DNA of 8,727 bases from TMED27 sp963922705 (GCA_963922705.1 CAWUJS010000080.1:1-8727); one strand, 5' to 3'; shown: positions 1-5,311, counted from the first letter of the stretch. Notes: a model not told the origin generated them from the sequence alone. Numbers and translations are program-made.

Positions 1-70
1 CCTGGCAACCGTCTAAATTCTGGCAACCCTGTCCAAACTTTCAACCTTCATTAAATTTTGCGACAGAACC
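1..70. mobile_element. Right tip of an IS6-family-like insertion sequence
   Basis: Read on the - strand from base 70, the sequence begins GGTTCTGTCGCAAAAT. This closely resembles the terminal inverted repeat of IS6-family elements, which as I remember them start GGTTCTGTTGCAAA or GGCACTGTTGCAAA. The reading frame of the neighbouring dehydrogenase loses family similarity exactly at base 70/71, as expected for an insertion point. Inside the element, CTGGCAACC occurs twice (2-10 and 20-28). A + strand frame closing at TAA 52-54 could be the end of the transposase, but too little is present to identify it. The rest of the element lies outside the window. Confidence 0.55.
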
Positions 71-430
71 CGCCATTCTTAGAGGAGCCATTGTATTAAC
101 TTTGAAAGCATCAAGCCAAGCATCATAATCCATATCAAACGCTGATTGGCGATTACCGCCCATAATCCCTGCATTATTTATAAGAGTATCAACCTTGTGA
201 CCATGTAACTCATTTGTAAATTCCTGTACCGATGTGTCGTCTATTACATCAAGGCTATAAATATCTATTTTACCGTTTGCGTTTTGCACCAGATTTTGTA
301 AATCGTCTGCATCATCAGGATTTCGACAACATGCTATAATCTTCCATTGCCCATCTTGCAGGAAGTTTTTTGTTAACTCTAATCCAATCCCCCTGTTTGC
401 TCCAGTAATAACAACCGTTAATAAATCCAT
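41..430 (-). pseudogene. Short-chain dehydrogenase/reductase, 3'-truncated by an insertion sequence
   Basis: This is the N-terminal part of a classical SDR oxidoreductase (NAD(P)-dependent, cytosolic). It has the Rossmann glycine motif TGANRGIG near the start, an LD acidic pair in the middle (SLDV) and the NNAG motif (LINNAGIMGG) that stabilises the central beta-sheet. The VNTMAPLRMA segment before catalytic helix 4 follows. The catalytic Ser and YxxxK are missing: native similarity stops at base 71, and the last eight codons plus the stop are read from the insertion-sequence tip. Only about 120 of a typical 230-250 residues remain, so the product should be inactive. I place the start at ATG 430, with GGAG nine bases upstream; a TTG at 445 is in frame but lacks a better ribosome binding site. 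Substrate cannot be deduced. Confidence 0.8.
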
Positions 431-443
431 AGCGTTCAACTCC

Positions 444-481
444 AATGTAAATAGGCCGCTTTAAAGCGGCCTATTTACATT
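444..481. repeat. Perfect 38-bp palindrome in the SDR leader
   Basis: AATGTAAATAGGCCGCTTT (444-462) is followed immediately by its exact reverse complement (463-481), giving 19 paired bases per arm around a TTTAAA centre. It ends against the GGAG ribosome binding site (440-443) of the SDR gene. In RNA it would form a GC-cored hairpin on either strand, with no proper U-tract after it. It could be a bidirectional terminator, an operator for a dimeric regulator or an mRNA-stabilising hairpin. Confidence 0.85.
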
Positions 482-528
482 AATCCATTCGATAATTATT
501 GTCTAACGATAGTCTAGTCGCACTTCAC

Positions 529-642
529 ATGGAACTTTCAGAAAAAAGCCCATCCCTATTCGGAAATGAGCCTTTAAAATCTTATCGCTATGAGGGGGGG
601 CTAAAAGCCAGCATTCTCAAAGCATCTATATACAGGATATAG
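529..642 (+). CDS. Possible 37-residue ORF or gene remnant
   Basis: An ATG at 529 opens a 37-codon frame ending TAG at 640-642 (product begins MELSEKSPSLFGNEPLKSYR). It contains a run of seven G (594-600) encoding Gly-Gly, a classic slippage spot. There is no clear Shine-Dalgarno sequence and I do not recognise the product. The composition looks more protein-like than random, so this may be the start of a decayed gene rather than a working small protein. The remaining sequence between 482 and the next gene at 696 shows nothing else I can name. Confidence 0.2.
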   Translation: MELSEKSPSLFGNEPLKSYRYEGGLKASILKASIYRI

Positions 643-695
643 GCAAAGTGGTATAAGTGTCAAGACTTTTTCAATGCCTTAAAAATCGTTAAAAC

Positions 696-1358
696 ATGCC
701 GTTTTCTGCCGATCAAATCTCTAATATACCTCATATCCTATCAGAACCACGATTTGCAACTTATTTACAGCATTGTGGCAACGATAGAACACAAGCTCTT
801 TTGCTTTATAAATGGAATTTAGAACTATCTGCGGCGTTTGTTGTCCCCTTGCACCTTCTGGAAGTTAGTCTAAGAAATGCTGTCGTAGAATGTCTGGAAG
901 CTGTGCATACGTCCAACTGGCCTTGGAATCAGGGTTTTATTCGTAGGCTACCCAATCCTCCACGCGGATATAGCCCTACACGTGACTTGCAAAATGTTGC
1001 CAGCATGAAAAGTCCTACAATGGGGAAAGTTGTTGCCGAACTGAAATTTGTGTTTTGGGAAAAAATGTTTACAAAGAGGCATGATAAGAGGCTTTGGGAT
1101 GCTCATATAAAAAGCGCATTTCCCAACGCGCCTGCAACATTATCCCCTTCTCAGATAAGGGGAAGAATTTATGATGATGTTATTGTCATTCGGAAGCTTC
1201 GAAACCGTATCGCACACCACGAACCCATTTTCTCCCGAAACAACCAGGATGATTATAATAAGATCTACGAACTGATTTCATGGAGAGATACGGTTACAGC
1301 CGATTGGATGGGAAATATTCAGAACGTGACGCAGCTTATCTCAGAACGACCCTGTTAA
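696..1358 (+). CDS. Abi-like HEPN-domain protein (Abi_2/AbiD-AbiF type)
   Basis: The 220-residue product resembles the Abi-like family, which includes lactococcal AbiD/AbiF phage-abortive-infection proteins. Two signatures are visible: the helix PLHLLEVSLRNAV (about residues 51-63), and LRNRIAHHEPIF (168-179), which contains the R-x4-H HEPN motif (Arg169, His174) followed by Glu176. In HEPN proteins this motif forms the active site of a metal-independent endoribonuclease, usually as a dimer. Length and domain layout fit a complete single-domain member. The gene stands alone, with no antitoxin gene beside it in the same direction; the neighbour at 1505-1771 is convergent. No Shine-Dalgarno sequence is evident before ATG 696, so translation may be weak. 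A role in phage defence by RNA cleavage is family inference; the substrate is unknown. Confidence 0.7.
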   Translation: MPFSADQISNIPHILSEPRFATYLQHCGNDRTQALLLYKWNLELSAAFVVPLHLLEVSLRNAVVECLEAVHTSNWPWNQGFIRRLPNPPRGYSPTRDLQNVASMKSPTMGKVVAELKFVFWEKMFTKRHDKRLWDAHIKSAFPNAPATLSPSQIRGRIYDDVIVIRKLRNRIAHHEPIFSRNNQDDYNKIYELISWRDTVTADWMGNIQNVTQLISERPC

Positions 1359-1504
1359 AAATGTGAGCGGACGCCACAAACAGGCAGGTGCTTCCGTCAA
1401 GGAATTTGTCCAGACACCCCGATCATAAGCCTGAAATCGGTATTTGGACTCGTGGTCGCCGCTCGGATTCTATGTAATATTACTGCGGCTTTAGAGTCAA
1501 TATT

Positions 1505-1771
1505 TTAAGCGGCCTCCTCTTCCTCTTCATCTGGATCAGGTTGCAGGTCTTCAAGTTCTGACAATGAATCCCAGATTGTTTCAAACGCCTGGGAATACTC
1601 CATAGCCTGATAACTGAGTGTTTCAGCAAGTTCAGGGAGCGATAGATCACCGCGTAAGTTCTGCAATACATCAAGAGCTTTGTGGAATTTCTGGAGATCA
1701 AAATCCCCCTCTTGCAAGTTTTCCAAAGCATCTTTGTCTATATTGCCATAACGGGTTTTGGTGTTCGGCAT
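1505..1771 (-). CDS. Small acidic hypothetical protein (88 aa)
   Basis: I do not recognise this protein. It is rich in Asp, Glu, Leu and Gln, predicted mostly helical, with no signal peptide or membrane segment. It ends in a strongly acidic tail (PDPDEEEEEAA), giving a very low pI. The ATG at 1771 is preceded by CAGGAAACACACC, a good ribosome binding site eight bases away. A TATAAT (1812-1817, - strand) lies about 40 bases upstream, without a convincing -35 hexamer. Both support a real gene. It converges on the HEPN gene with a 146-base gap that holds no obvious terminator. The small, acidic, helical character would suit an antitoxin, an anti-defence protein or a DNA mimic, but nothing in the sequence decides between these. 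Confidence 0.6.
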   Translation of the reverse strand: MPNTKTRYGNIDKDALENLQEGDFDLQKFHKALDVLQNLRGDLSLPELAETLSYQAMEYSQAFETIWDSLSELEDLQPDPDEEEEEAA

Positions 1772-2069
1772 GGTGTGTTTCCTGTCAGATTATTTTTTCG
1801 GGTGCTATCGTATTATATTTCAATGGTTTTTTCTTGCATTTTTTCATCAAAATTGAGATTCTGAGGTGTGTCGCCACATATTGCGGCATAGGGAACTTTG
1901 CCAAACCCTTGCTTTATGCTTAATCACGCAGTCAAACCGATCTTTGCGGTCGGGGTGACGGTGAATACAACACCTGATATGCCCCGGCATTTTCAGGAAA
2001 TAAATCGTGACCTTCTGTGTGAGGTTTTTTGGCGAACGCCCCGATCACCCGTTTTGCGGGTACGCTTGC
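1772..2069. other. Gene-poor stretch upstream of the structured RNA
   Basis: I see no convincing protein gene here. A frame at 1916-2086 (+) starts with ATG but lacks a ribosome binding site and resembles nothing I know. The left end holds the leader and probable -10 of the small acidic gene. At the right end ACCCG (2047-2051) and CGGGT (2057-2061) form a small hairpin, and CCCGTTT (2048-2054) can alternatively pair with AAACGGG (2075-2081), across the -35 of the promoter called next. Confidence 0.5.
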
Positions 2070-2098
2070 TTGTGAAACGGGGGTAAGTGAATTATAAA
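2070..2098 (+). promoter_or_regulatory. Probable sigma-70-type promoter for the structured RNA/operon
   Basis: TTGTGA (2070-2075) and TATAAA (2093-2098) are separated by exactly 17 bases, matching the -35/-10 consensus at 4 of 6 and 5 of 6 positions. Transcription would start near 2105, about 60 bases before the first helix of the folded RNA. A hairpin strand (2075-2081) overlaps the promoter. Confidence 0.45.
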
Positions 2099-2186
2099 GT
2101 TTCAGGCTATGGCTTTTAGGAAATTCTTATCCTTTTTTCTATAGCTTGTTAAAGAATGTGAAGAGCCAACACATTAAAAAACGGCT

Positions 2187-2410
2187 CTGGGCCTCTTAAA
2201 GCCCGCACAATGTGTCGTTGAGACACGACATTAAAATAGTCTCCCGGTTCAAAGAAACTCATTTTTATGAGGCCGGGAGGCAACGGTGATTGTTTTCCGG
2301 TTCTTTGAGCCGGTTACTTTCTGATGTCCAGACCTCACGGTTAAAGACCGTTGCGGTTGTCATTGTGCAGCTTTAAGACTCCCGGCCACCACTTTGAGAA
2401 AGAGTGGTGG
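2187..2410 (+). ncRNA. Structured RNA module 1
   Basis: Compatible helices, from outside inward: 2187-2191/2381-2385 (with one G-U), 2194-2202/2370-2378 (TCTTAAAGC/GCTTTAAGA, 9 bp perfect), 2205-2212/2361-2368 (GCACAATG/CATTGTGC, 8 bp perfect). The last closes a multiloop with three branches: hairpin 2213-2230; a two-tier hairpin 2241-2279 (CTCCCGG/CCGGGAG with inner CTCAT/ATGAG); and helix 2280-2287/2347-2354 (GCAACGGT/ACCGTTGC) containing hairpin 2297-2313. The second and third branches abut with no gap and could stack coaxially. A CCACCACT/AGTGGTGG hairpin (2386-2410) follows directly; its tail TCTTTACA is a poor terminator. A small hairpin 2163-2187 precedes the module and shares one base with it. 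Confidence 0.6.
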
Positions 2411-2490
2411 TCTTTACACGTAAAATGGGGCTTTTGAGCTGTGGACTTAATGAAAGACATTTTTTATGCTGCGTTTGGGTTGATTGTAAC

Positions 2491-2646
2491 CTGGGGAAAC
2501 TCTCTCACTCCCCGGAATGGTTTTGCATTCCAAACTACCAATAACCCGACTTCTTACGGTCGGGGATGGCGTGAACTAAGTCATATCTTCGGATATGGAC
2601 GAATAAGCGTGACCTCTATTGGTAGGTTCTGTGAGAGGCTCCCCGG
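2491..2646 (+). ncRNA. Structured RNA module 2
   Basis: Closing helix CTGGGGA/TCCCCGG (2491-2497/2640-2646, one G-U), then CTCTCAC/GTGAGAG (2502-2508/2631-2637, perfect). Next come hairpin GGAATG/CATTCC (2514-2531) and a perfect 9-bp helix CTACCAATA/TATTGGTAG (2535-2543/2617-2625). That helix encloses hairpins CCCGAC/GTCGGG (2545-2564) and CATATC-TTCG-GATATG (2582-2597), the latter capped by the very stable C(UUCG)G tetraloop. The 3' strand of the closing helix shares 2644-2646 with the foot of the terminator, so the two compete slightly. Confidence 0.6.
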
Positions 2647-2680
2647 CCACCAGTCGCAATACTGGCTGGCCGTTTTTATT
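2644..2680 (+). terminator. Rho-independent terminator just before the operon
   Basis: CGGCCACCAGT (2644-2654) pairs with ACTGG-C-TGGCCG (2661-2672) with one bulged C and a six-base loop, followed by TTTTTATT. The GGAG ribosome binding site of the next gene begins at 2681, the base after the U-tract. The terminator could therefore both end the structured RNA and attenuate the operon. Confidence 0.8.
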
Positions 2681-2691
2681 GGAGCTTGGTT

Positions 2692-3126
2692 ATGCGAACG
2701 GCTCTGATCCTTACATTTTCTTTTATTTATGTGTGGCCGGCTTTGGCACAGCCCCCCTCCTCGCCCCCTGTTTCTGCAAAGGTTTTGGGTATCAGCGATC
2801 AAAACGCAGTGCTGGTAGAGCGATCTGACAAGCCGGGTATCAAGTTGAATATTCAAATTCGCGGTTATCAGATCCCGCACCGAAACGGTGCATGTGCATT
2901 TGAACGTGATCTGGGACATCAAGCCACAAAAGCAATTCAAAATATCGTGGGTGGAAAAGACGTACATCTACTAAATCCTGTCCCTTCTTCTGATCCACGC
3001 GCTGCACAGGCCGAAATCATAAATCATGACGGCATCAATATAGGAGAATATTTGTTTCTGGAATTGGGATTAGCACATCCAACAACAAACACCACGCATA
3101 TTGCGTGGTGCGGAAAGGGGCATTGA
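2692..3126 (+). CDS. Exported SNase (thermonuclease)-like protein with degenerate active site
   Basis: The 144-residue product begins with a signal peptide (MRTALILTFSFIYVWPALAQ, likely cut after AQ), so it should act in the periplasm or outside the cell. The rest follows the staphylococcal-nuclease fold pattern: a beta strand ending IQIRGYQIPH (residues 54-63), a Cys-containing helix start (NGACAFERDLG), a helical LGHQATKAIQNIV, and INIGEYLFLELGLAHP, which corresponds to the usual V-x-L-x-x-G-x-A segment. Aligned by eye, the catalytic Arg35, Asp40 and Glu43 of SNase fall on Gln55, Gln60 and His63, so nuclease activity is doubtful. Two Cys residues (68 and 140) could form a disulfide. ATG 2692 has GGAG at 2681-2684, seven bases away; an upstream in-frame TTG is less likely. 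It is the first gene of an operon. The family call is tentative. Confidence 0.5.
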   Translation: MRTALILTFSFIYVWPALAQPPSSPPVSAKVLGISDQNAVLVERSDKPGIKLNIQIRGYQIPHRNGACAFERDLGHQATKAIQNIVGGKDVHLLNPVPSSDPRAAQAEIINHDGINIGEYLFLELGLAHPTTNTTHIAWCGKGH

Positions 3127-3128
3127 GA

Positions 3129-3323
3129 ATGTTGATTGATCTTACAAATGCGGGTTCTCCGGAGGAAATGGAATTTGTACGCAGTGTTATTCGGCTTTTG
3201 CGTCTTATGCACGCCTATGAAACAGGTGAAATTTCTCGCGCCGAGTGCTGGAAAGAAGTTTTAAAGCATTTGACGCCGGAAGATGCGCGGCAAATTCCCT
3301 GTTTTTCGGCAAGCTATCATTAA
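3129..3323 (+). CDS. Small helical hypothetical protein (64 aa)
   Basis: I do not recognise this gene. It starts two bases after the previous stop, with AAAGGGG eight bases before ATG 3129, and ends 18 bases before the next start, so it is almost certainly part of the same transcript. The product has no signal peptide or membrane span. It reads as two or three amphipathic helices (EEMEFVRSVIRLLRLMHAYE; then SRAECWKEVLKHLTPEDARQ). The LTPEDARQI portion resembles the recognition-loop style of small DNA- or protein-binding helical bundles, but that is impression only. Tight packing between an exported protein and two regulators suggests a cytoplasmic accessory role. An upstream frame extension into the previous gene is unlikely given the ribosome binding site. 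Confidence 0.6.
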   Translation: MLIDLTNAGSPEEMEFVRSVIRLLRLMHAYETGEISRAECWKEVLKHLTPEDARQIPCFSASYH

Positions 3324-3341
3324 AGGAAGGAGGATGCAGAC

Positions 3342-3767
3342 ATGAGAAGAAAAAACCCCGGCTATGGCCATAATTCCAGAGCAACAAAACCGCCTGTCAT
3401 GGAAGATCATACGCGGCCTGGTACTCTCCTTCTCATTTTGCGCAAACATTTTGGTATTTCTCAGCAAGCGGTTGCAAAGTGTTTAGGGATAAGCTTTCAG
3501 CAGGTGCAAAAATATGAAAACGGCAAAAACCGCATGTCTTCGCATAGAATTGAAATGGCGGCGGATTTATTTTCTGTGCCGGTTGCAGCTTTTTTCAGAG
3601 TGCATGAGCCAAATGATCCGAAAATTGCAGAAAAAATTGAAATGATGAAGCAAGAGCTTGTTCTGTTTGAGATGTTTCATGCCCTGGATACAGGCGCAAA
3701 GCATGATTTCTTGGACATGTGTCAAAAAACTTACGAAATTTTGAAAGGGGAAAATCGTCATGAGTGA
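3342..3767 (+). CDS. XRE-family transcriptional regulator (141 aa)
   Basis: This is a Cro/C1-type helix-turn-helix DNA-binding protein. The domain spans about residues 28-84: LILRKHFGISQQAVAKCLGI, then SFQQVQKYENGKNRMSSHRI (recognition helix and following turn), then MAADLFSVPVAAFF. This arrangement, including the QVQKYENG signature, is common in alphaproteobacterial regulators. A C-terminal extension of about 55 residues (helical, rich in Met, Glu and Lys) probably serves dimerisation. A basic N-terminus of about 25 residues precedes the domain. A very strong ribosome binding site (GGAAGGAGG) lies eight bases upstream, the best in the operon, so this protein may be made in excess. The stop overlaps the start of the next gene by eight bases, implying translational coupling. 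It probably regulates its own operon or plasmid functions; no operator can be assigned with confidence. Confidence 0.85.
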   Translation: MRRKNPGYGHNSRATKPPVMEDHTRPGTLLLILRKHFGISQQAVAKCLGISFQQVQKYENGKNRMSSHRIEMAADLFSVPVAAFFRVHEPNDPKIAEKIEMMKQELVLFEMFHALDTGAKHDFLDMCQKTYEILKGENRHE

Positions 3768-4179
3768 AAATGCCGATAAGAAGCCAAAAACCCGTCGTAG
3801 GGCTTTGGATGAAACGGACGAATATATTGGCCGTACTGTCCGAAAAATACGGGAGTACAAAAATTTGTCTCTGGATGAGGTGGAGCAAAAAGCCGGTCTC
3901 GATGCCGGACAGCTTCAAATCCGCGAAAACGGGCAGGATTATTTTACCGTTTCGGAGATTAGGGATGTGGCCTGCGCCCTGCACGTCCCTGTAGGCAAGA
4001 TCTTCCAGCTTGCAGAGGGTGATCCGGTGGATTTAGGGATGCAGATTGATTTTATAAGAATACATGACCAGCTCGGCGGTATTCTTCACTCTTGCTCCTC
4101 GATCGAGGAAGTAAAAGCAATCGTTCAGAAGGTTTTAGATGATAATCCGCATTTAGACGGTAGCAGATCGGAATGGTAA
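3760..4179 (+). CDS. Second XRE-family transcriptional regulator (139 aa)
   Basis: This is another helix-turn-helix protein, with the domain at about residues 22-84: YIGRTVRKIREYKNLSLDEV, then the KAGLDAGQLQIRENGQDYFT segment, then DVACALHVPVGKIFQL. It resembles its upstream neighbour in layout (charged N-terminus, XRE domain, about 50-residue helical tail) but is diverged, so the pair may be ancient paralogues. In the recognition region the usual S-x-x-x-I-S-x-x-E is replaced by DAGQLQIREN, which may alter operator choice. The ATG at 3760 overlaps the previous stop (3765-3767), with GGGGAAAA nine bases upstream. It is the last gene of the operon and is followed by hairpins at 4206-4229 and 4245-4276. 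Two regulators in tandem could act as a heterodimer or as a switch. Confidence 0.8.
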   Translation: MSENADKKPKTRRRALDETDEYIGRTVRKIREYKNLSLDEVEQKAGLDAGQLQIRENGQDYFTVSEIRDVACALHVPVGKIFQLAEGDPVDLGMQIDFIRIHDQLGGILHSCSSIEEVKAIVQKVLDDNPHLDGSRSEW

Positions 4180-4205
4180 AAAATTAGGGCTTCTGTTTTC
4201 CTGTA

Positions 4206-4229
4206 CACGAGCACTCCCCTGTGCTTGTG
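4206..4229. repeat. Hairpin in the convergent gap
   Basis: CACGAGCAC (4206-4214) pairs with GTGCTTGTG (4221-4229) through nine pairs, one of them G-U, around the loop TCCCCT. There is no U-tract on either side. It lies upstream of the stronger terminator and may protect the 3' end of the operon mRNA. Confidence 0.6.
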
Positions 4230-4244
4230 AACACACACAAACTA

Positions 4245-4276
4245 GGGGGGAGGGGTATCCTTCCCCCACTTTTTTG
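4245..4276 (+). terminator. Rho-independent terminator of the XRE operon
   Basis: GGGGGGAGG pairs with CCTTCCCCC (with a G-U pair) around a short GGTAT-like loop, followed by ACTTTTTTG. It ends directly at the stop codon of the convergent gene at 4277. Confidence 0.8.
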
Positions 4277-4792
4277 TTAGCCAGTTTTTTTACCGCTAAA
4301 TGGCCACCAGCTTTTTTCTTTGGGCTTTGTAAGATTCTCTACAACCTTTTCGAGACTTTCTAAGCGTGCAGCTTCTTTTGCCTTCTCTGACCTTTGATCT
4401 GTCAATAATGCGGTTGCTTTTTGACGTTCTTGCTTTTCCGATTCTAACATATCTTTGAGAAGTTCAATTTGTTCTTCTAGGCGTTTTTTTTCTGTATCGT
4501 GAAGGGTTTCAAGATATTTTACTCGCTCTTTTAGGGTTTCAAACTCTATTTTTTCCTCTAAGGAAGTGTTCGATAGTGTTTCATTGTCATTTTTCTTGTG
4601 CTGTTTTTTTTGTTCAATCTGCTCAATCGTTTTTAGCTGGTCGCCGTATACGCGTACCAATTCAGAAACATCGACTTTGGGGCGTTTGGTGTCTGTGTCC
4701 TCCAGAGAGATGCCTTTTTCTTTAACATGACGATAAAAAGTTGAGCGTTGAACACCCACCATTTTTGCGGCTTTAGTAATGGACACTTTCAT
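4277..4792 (-). CDS. Plasmid replication/maintenance DNA-binding protein (KfrA-like: HTH plus coiled coil)
   Basis: The 171-residue product has an N-terminal helix-turn-helix (SITKAAKMVGVQRSTFYRHV, residues 3-22) and a short linker with VDVSELVRVYGD. A long charged coiled coil follows (about 75-155, rich in E, K, L and Q), then a Trp-rich end (SWWPFSGKK). The same plan is seen in proteins annotated as plasmid replication DNA-binding protein, encoded next to replication genes on small plasmids, and broadly in KfrA. KfrA-type proteins bind DNA and form filaments aiding plasmid stability or partition. I choose ATG 4792, which has AAAGAGA six bases upstream; an upstream TTG at 4828 is in frame but poorly supported. 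Divergent from repC across the origin-like region, it is placed to repress itself or to bind the repeats there. With no repA/repB seen, it may supply a maintenance role. Confidence 0.65.
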   Translation of the reverse strand: MKVSITKAAKMVGVQRSTFYRHVKEKGISLEDTDTKRPKVDVSELVRVYGDQLKTIEQIEQKKQHKKNDNETLSNTSLEEKIEFETLKERVKYLETLHDTEKKRLEEQIELLKDMLESEKQERQKATALLTDQRSEKAKEAARLESLEKVVENLTKPKEKSWWPFSGKKTG

Positions 4793-4906
4793 TTGAATCT
4801 CTTTGTAGCGTAGTGTTGTATTAAACAATTTTTATGATTGTAGCATTTGTATCAGTGAAATTAAACATAGAACAAATGTATTTTGCGCTGTTAGTTAAGT
4901 ACAATA

Positions 4907-4921
4907 GAACAATAATTGTTC
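4907..4921. promoter_or_regulatory. Perfect inverted repeat, candidate operator
   Basis: GAACAAT-A-ATTGTTC is a perfect 15-base dyad of the same core motif that recurs singly through the origin-like region. It lies 115 bases upstream of the kfrA-like start, a fitting site for a dimeric helix-turn-helix protein. Confidence 0.5.
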
Positions 4922-5024
4922 AAAAATAAAATCGTTCAATCATACATATTAGAAGTGACCGTTAGAGAATGCCGATGAATCAATTAAATTGTATCATCTA
5001 AAACTATTCTTACTCGGAAATGCC

Positions 5025-5033
5025 TGTGGATAA
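5025..5033 (-). promoter_or_regulatory. DnaA box
   Basis: TGTGGATAA is the exact reverse complement of the consensus DnaA box TTATCCACA. Confidence 0.7.
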
Positions 5034-5121
5034 AGATGTGATAATGTCAGTGATAAACACATCGAACACTTCAAAACTGTTTGAAAAAGCCATTTATTAA
5101 ACAAATATTAAACTGTTCAGT

Positions 5122-5130
5122 TGTGGATAA
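5122..5130 (-). promoter_or_regulatory. DnaA box
   Basis: This is a second exact TGTGGATAA in the same orientation, 97 bases from the first. It is flanked by TGTTCAG on the left and a run of A/T on the right. Two perfect copies in an AT-rich gap beside replication genes argue for origin function. Confidence 0.7.
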
Positions 5131-5311
5131 ATATACAATATGATACATTTTATCGAACAGTTTTAAGAATCAGTGCAAACTGGATCAAAGCTGTTCAAGG
5201 TCTGGCTACTCACATTAGCCAACTTACCCAGCCTAAAGTCCATTCGGACTATTTTTAATAATTGAAGTGTAATGAAACAGAAAGGAGAAGCAAAATTTAG
5301 GCCCAAATACG

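Larger units (their letters stand above)
2105..2680 (+). ncRNA. Large structured RNA of two tandem branched modules, class not recognised
   Basis: About 575 nt between a plausible promoter and a Rho-independent terminator lacks a convincing protein gene but is packed with mutually compatible complementary segments, many perfect and long-range. Module 1 (2187-2410) and module 2 (2491-2672) share a plan. Each has a closing helix made by CTGGG(G) with CCC(C)GG, a second long helix inside it, and a multiloop with several hairpins. Each is followed immediately by CCACCA leading into a strong hairpin. The 3' signature CTCCC(C)GGCCACCA occurs at 2379-2391 and 2639-2652. It could be an independent noncoding RNA or a giant leader of the operon starting at 2692. 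I see no tmRNA, RNase P or group II intron domain V signature. Very large phage/plasmid RNAs such as GOLLD or ROOL are comparison candidates only. Confidence 0.6.
4830..5310. other. Origin-like AT-rich region with DnaA boxes and GAACA/TGTTC iteron-like motifs
   Basis: This 480-base stretch holds no gene. It is strongly AT-rich, with two perfect DnaA boxes and repeated short motifs with core GAACA/TGTTC: 4870, 4907, 5064, 5114, 5155 and 5192, with weaker copies at 4934 and 5080. Longer shared forms are AAAACTGTTTGAA (5073-5085), AAACTGTTCAG (5110-5120), AAAACTGTTCGA (5153-5164, - strand) and AAAGCTGTTCAA (5187-5198). Spacing is irregular and orientation mixed, so these are looser than classical iterons. 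It probably binds the kfrA-like protein or an initiator. An orphan Shine-Dalgarno-like AAAGGAG (5281-5287) has no start codon after it. Confidence 0.55.

Noticed and set aside
1916..2086. A + strand frame of about 57 codons.
   Set aside because: It lacks a ribosome binding site and a recognisable product, and it runs into the promoter and hairpin region.
2321..2346. Possible hammerhead ribozyme core (CTGATGTCC ... AAAGACC).
   Set aside because: The invariant CUGANGA and GAAA core elements are not both present and the flanking helices do not form.
2271..2391. tRNA- or tmRNA-like structure: GGCCGGGAG (2271-2279) is complementary to CTCCCGGCC followed by ACCA (2379-2391).
   Set aside because: No T-arm with GTTC precedes the CCA-like end, no D-arm or anticodon arm is placed correctly, no tmRNA tag is visible, and the strands fit better in the larger fold of module 1. 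The CCACCA is the start of a hairpin stem.
2622..2635. Second IS6-like end (GGTAGGTTCTGTGAG).
   Set aside because: Only GGTTCTGT matches, the rest diverges, and the bases are accounted for by RNA helices of module 2.
2441..2707. An 88-codon frame starting with GTG across RNA module 2.
   Set aside because: It has no ribosome binding site, no family resemblance beyond chance, and it overlaps the terminator and the true start of the 2692 gene.
2581..2967. A - strand frame of 128 codons.
   Set aside because: It is antisense to the SNase-like gene and the terminator, with no ribosome binding site or recognisable product.
4870..5198. CRISPR array or regular iteron array from the GAACA/TGTTC repeats.
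   Set aside because: The repeats are only 5-13 bases, in mixed orientation and at irregular spacing, so they are reported as iteron-like motifs only.
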